Source of the DNA: Corbicula japonica
Lineage: Eukaryota > Mollusca > Bivalvia > Venerida > Cyrenidae
Assembly (NCBI GenBank): GCA_038501625.1
Contig: JAZAYU010000013.1
Location: forward strand, 9,176,001-9,240,000
Direction of reading: 5' to 3'
Length of the DNA stretch: 64,000 bases
This document shows, in pieces, positions 59,870-64,000 of the stretch (positions within the stretch are counted from its first letter, which is position 1; the number at the start of each line of letters is the position of its first letter). A model generated the notes under the pieces. That model ran no database searches and was not told where the DNA came from. It worked only from the letters and a program-made list of their open reading frames with translations. Made by a program: the position numbers and the translations under genes.

Positions 59870-60505
59870 ATGGAATCTCAGAGGCTTGAAATAAGACACC
59901 AGTAACAGCTAACGAAGAAGAGAACCTTTGAGATGACAGCATGGAAACGGTCAGTGGCAAACAATTTGCAACTGGGTCAGATTCAATGGTGCACCAACCT
60001 CAAACTTGCCGAAACAAGTACAAGTTGTCTTGGTGAAATAACTCCAACCCACCCGTAAAATCGATCAGACATTATAATATAACAAGCACAAAATGTTAAA
60101 AATACATGAAGCTTTGTGTTTGGAATTCGGCATTCCCCCTTTGGCTACTTTTGTAACGCTAAATTTAATCCTAAACGAAGAAAGCAATTCCACGGTAAAC
60201 TTGTCAGAGACGATTGCTTAACAACTGTAGTACTGGTGTGGTTTACAATTTGAAATTGGAGCTTATCTTGCACATTTGATTCATAAAAACATATAGATTT
60301 AACCACCTTTCGTAAATCTAATATAAGGCTGGATAAAATTGTACATGTATCAGCTTTAAACAAGAACAAAGTTTTAACCGCGTCAAAGATTTTAAACGAT
60401 TTCGAAGTAAACGATAGCTTCTGCACTCAGTTATGTTTTATGCCAATAAACAAAGCTTTTCTTTTAAAGCGTTGCTATTCCTGATATGCATATTTCACCT
60501 TTTTA
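59870..60505. repeat. Repeat family B pieces in opposite orientation
   Basis: 59870-60055 is the downstream part of family B on the plus strand (AATAAGACACCAGTAACAGC, CACCAACCTCAAACTTGCCG, CTTGGTGAAATAACTCC). 60465-60505 is the start block on the minus strand (CCTGATATGCATATTTCACC). Between them a 93-codon minus frame (60145-60426) has no recognised domain. Confidence 0.6.
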
Positions 60506-60509
60506 TATC

Positions 60510-62720
60510 AAAACTTAGCATTTTTTCGTAAATCTTAGGATTGTTATCACATATTTTTCTTAGGGCATGTTTAAGCGATACATATAAAATTGAAAATGTA
60601 TTAACTTTACTTCAATCCCAATTCTAACCTGATTGCTATAATAACTTCTAAAAAGTTGTTGTTTCATTTACAAATTGTAGACATTAATAAACAAGGAATA
60701 AAAGAAAACGTTTATAGATTTTTGAAAAAAAAAAGTTTTTTAAAAATTTGTAGTTTTTTTTTAACAAGTGCAGTTATCAAGTAGTGAGTCTCCAAGGCAA
60801 AGCGAAAAGATACTACTTAATTTTATATTATGTATTATTTGTTGATTGATGTATTCATCATGCTACATCTGAATGTCATCGGTCGCAATGTGCACAACAT
60901 CAATAAATATGTGTCCAGATAAATATATTACTATATATGAGTTAATTGTTGAGGAAGTCAACGTTTTGAGACTTTATCTGTTTTACACGTCCGGGGCTTG
61001 ATGCAAATCTGTTTTTTTTTTATAAACAATAACAAGATAGTCTCAACTCTCATCAAAGCCGAGATATATGAACATAGACACATTGACACATATACATTTT
61101 ATCAAGAAGTGAAATGCACCTAATATTAATTGTATTTGTTGTGTTACTTTAAATGTAATATATATTTGTAAAAAGAAAACATCTTTCAAATACCACAATC
61201 TTGTTTCCTAACTTTGCTTTCTGGAAGTTGTCTGTGCAATTCATCATAATAGCAAGAACATGACAAATCCAGACAACCTACAATCCGCCTTTTCTAATCT
61301 ATTGAAAAGAAAGAAGCAGAGATGTACTCGCAAAATACAGATATAAGGAAGAGCCATTTTCAGAACTTCCATAACCTTACAATACAACCAATGAAGAGCA
61401 CTAAAATCAGTTAAGAGGATTTTATGGTTCTGTAATAGAAAGTGTTCAAAAGATGGTATATTTGTATTTAGTAATCAAATTTTGCAAGCGTACAGATAGC
61501 ATGTCTATAATATGAACAATTTAAGAAAGGGAAGAAAACAAATTTTAATAGTTATTTTTGTTATAGTTCAAACAAACACCAATAAATGATTAAATTCTCC
61601 TAAATAATTAATTGCAATTCCTGATTATTTGTACTTAATCAAATACATCATATTTCAGTATGGGAAGTACTTCAAAATAATACAAAATCAATGTCATTAT
61701 ATTGAAAACATTTGATACACGTCATCTGTTGAGGCCTCCAAAGCGGAACTTACAACCAGGTGTTTGTTTCTTGCCGAAAATTTACATTTAAACAAGAACA
61801 ATTACGATATCAGTTTTATTGATGTGACACCAATATTTCATCAAGTACGCGAACAAGTCTCATAATATGCAATTCCATTCCCATGAACAGGCTCAGTCAA
61901 ACCGAGCCTGCAATATTTTCATATTTGTCGTCGGCTTTCAAAGTTCCCTTTTCATCTATGTCATAGAGCTCACTGTTGTTCAATAAATCTATGGGGCTTT
62001 ACAACGTAGTGCGGGAACATTATAAAACATATTGATGTGTATTTTTTTACATATATAAATAGTAAAAAAGGTCGTAATAATTATCGTTTTGTGTTAAAGT
62101 TGTTGTGGGGTTTATTAAGTCCTTCAGTATTTAATAACATTATACACGGGTCATTAATACCCTGCAGTGAAAAGCAACATCGGCATAAACAAATCACAAT
62201 ATAAATCTTCATAATTTTATTTATTCAGTGATGCGAGACTGCCAGTGTAACATCCCATTTAAAATGAAGAGAAAATATTTGCAAGATATAGGTTAGAATA
62301 CATATAATTACACTATTATCACACATTAAAAAATTTCTTTATATTTTAATAGCTACCTATTAAAGGTCACATTCTACGAGAATATGAGTGTTTGCTCGAG
62401 GCTGCTTCCATAACCCATTTGTATAATAGCCGTAATAACCAGTCATTGAGTTCATACAGCTGACGGTGTGAACCAAATAAAAAAGGTGATAATTAATGGA
62501 GGTCTATTTCTTCCGGTCATTGTTTACGGTAATTATTAAAATGTGAAGGTTTTCAATCCGACTTATTTATTTTCATTTATTTGAGGTCAGTCTGTTTCTA
62601 CATTTCTTTCCACCCGACAAAAATGTCAGCGTAAACAATTTAATTTAATACCACACGGTTTCCGTTTCTTTGTTTGATATTTTAACATCGGACATAGAAT
62701 ACACATAGTTTAGTTAACAT
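60510..62720. other. No gene seen; family A fragment
   Basis: AT-rich. A family A fragment (minus) at 61875-61960 has GAACAGGCTCAGTCAAACCG and TTTCAAAGTTCCC. Confidence 0.5.
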
Positions 62721-62724
62721 ATAA

Positions 62725-62830
62725 ATCCAATCCAATCCAATCCAATACTTTTATTGCGTAAAACTAAAACATAGTTTATAGCAAAACATACACACTTACT
62801 TATAATGAGAGCATGAGCAAATGAACAAAT
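62725..62830 (-). repeat. 3' end of a non-LTR retrotransposon, TTGGA tail
   Basis: On the minus strand GCAATAAAAGTATTGGATTGG continues into four TTGGA units. A polyadenylation signal plus a pentamer tail suggests a LINE 3' end. Coding sequence upstream was not recognised. Confidence 0.5.
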
Positions 62831-63675
62831 CGTCGAGCAAACATTTGTTAAGAAATAATTCACAATCTATTAAAAGACATTTATAAGACATTATGAGAAA
62901 AAGTTTACAAGCCAATAAGTAGGATTTGTCATTCATCATTATTTTGAGCGAAAGTGCAAAACACATATTTATAAATTACCAAATATAAAAAAGGAAAAAA
63001 AAACAAATGTTACTAATTTCGATAATTAGTTATGTCATTGCGCGTAACAAATAAAAAATAAACGTTAAACTATAACCATCAGTTAACATTTGCAATATTA
63101 TTTTTCTACCGAACTGAACAAAAACATAAAGACAAAAGTAAAGACGAATCAAAACCATTATACTCAAGAGAATCTGATTTTTTATTTAATGACTGTGTCG
63201 CCAGTCTCTTATTAGATACAACCATGCATGTTTGGGACTATAGAGAATACGTGTCTTGGATCAAATATAATGGACTGTAAGCACGATACGAGGTTGCCTT
63301 ATTAAGCAGTTCTCATAGACAAACTTCATATATAAAATGGTATTTAAGGCAGAACTACAATCGAGTCTTTTAAATTCGGACTGTTTTTATTTTTACTACA
63401 ATCTACACTTGTCAAAAGTTCTAACAGCACACTTTTAAATTTTGAATATCTCAAAAAAATTATCCTAAAGTTTGACATTATTTTAAATATGATAAATTCA
63501 TAATAATTATTTGAAAACCGAGCATTAGTTTTACGTATTACGTCCTCCACGTTGGCATACGCTATTTATACGTTATCCCGGTGCGGCAATCAAAATAAAT
63601 TTTTGCAATCGATTTTGTTGTCCATACGTTCACTGACACCGGCAAATCTAAAAAACACAACAGCACTTTATAACA

Positions 63676-63775
63676 ATGAAAGGTTTGACGCCTGAAGACC
63701 GCGAAAGTGGCGTCAAAATGCTCTTTAGTGACTCTCCTTTACATGTGTTCTTTAAATATACTGATTTTGTTCGTA
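63676..63775 (+). CDS. Possible first coding exon, unknown gene
   Basis: A frame beginning MKGLTPEDRESGVKMLFSDS has higher GC and a more protein-like composition than its surroundings. It could end at the donor TTC|GTAAATG near 63770; beyond that the frame is AT-rich and hydrophobic. No family recognised and the window ends soon after. Confidence 0.2.
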
Positions 63776-64000
63776 AATGCAAAATGTACTTCTTTTTTGC
63801 ATATTTTATCATTATAAGAAAAATACGAATGGTATTATCTTCTAGATTGATAATGTTGCTTACGTTTCACGTTGACGTTACTCTCATACGTCTTTAAATA
63901 TTTACGTAAAAGAACGTCAACAGGAACATATTATCATGACATTTGTTTGATAAGTGCCTAGTTATCAATTATCTAAAATTAAAATTAATATAAGTTAACT

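Overview
The window is AT-rich, gene-poor metazoan nuclear DNA packed with decayed transposable elements. It has GT-AG splice signals, interspersed foldback elements, tRNA-derived repeats, mariner, pogo, Penelope-like and non-LTR remnants, and many short tandem arrays. The mix of repeat types and the look of the retroelement proteins suggest a lophotrochozoan, most likely a bivalve mollusc. That assignment is an inference and no species is claimed. There are no bacterial operons and no viral genome.

Only two host-gene signals are strong. First, three paralogous first coding exons of SLC43-type (major facilitator superfamily) membrane transporters lie on the minus strand at 4215-4768, 37861-38402 and 46652-47169. 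All three end in the same split codon (AT|GTAAGT). No downstream transporter exons were recognised after any of them. Second, a small two-exon gene at 53055-53549 encodes a candidate secreted cysteine-containing protein of 136 residues, with a CRE and TATA box just upstream.

Region by region: 0-9 kb holds repeat families A, B and C, SLC43 exon copy 1 and a foldback element. 9.0-16.8 kb is a run of DNA transposons: a pogo-like element with an intact DNA-binding-domain ORF and eight iterons, a family C repeat, a 1.28 kb mariner with a broken transposase, and a 1.6 kb TIR element carrying LINE and tRNA-like debris. 18.6-19.6 kb is a Penelope-like reverse transcriptase pseudogene. 20.4-23.8 kb holds repeats and tandem arrays. 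25.1-28.9 kb holds a TTAA-flanked MITE and a LINE coding remnant split by a 2.3 kb long-TIR element with a perfect 5-bp target duplication. 31.4-36.1 kb has tRNA-like sequence, a tyrosine recombinase remnant, a miniature LTR retrotransposon (TRIM) whose LTRs carry tRNA-like promoter sequence, and a TA-flanked MITE. 37.4-47.2 kb has a palindromic MITE, SLC43 copies 2 and 3, a 28-bp satellite of hairpin units and a second element with 5-bp target duplications. 48.4-64 kb is repeats plus the small secreted-protein gene, and is otherwise featureless.

The transporter exons are the only signal of a multi-copy host locus. Their shared phase and orientation leave open either tandem gene duplication or alternative first exons feeding one set of downstream exons outside the window.
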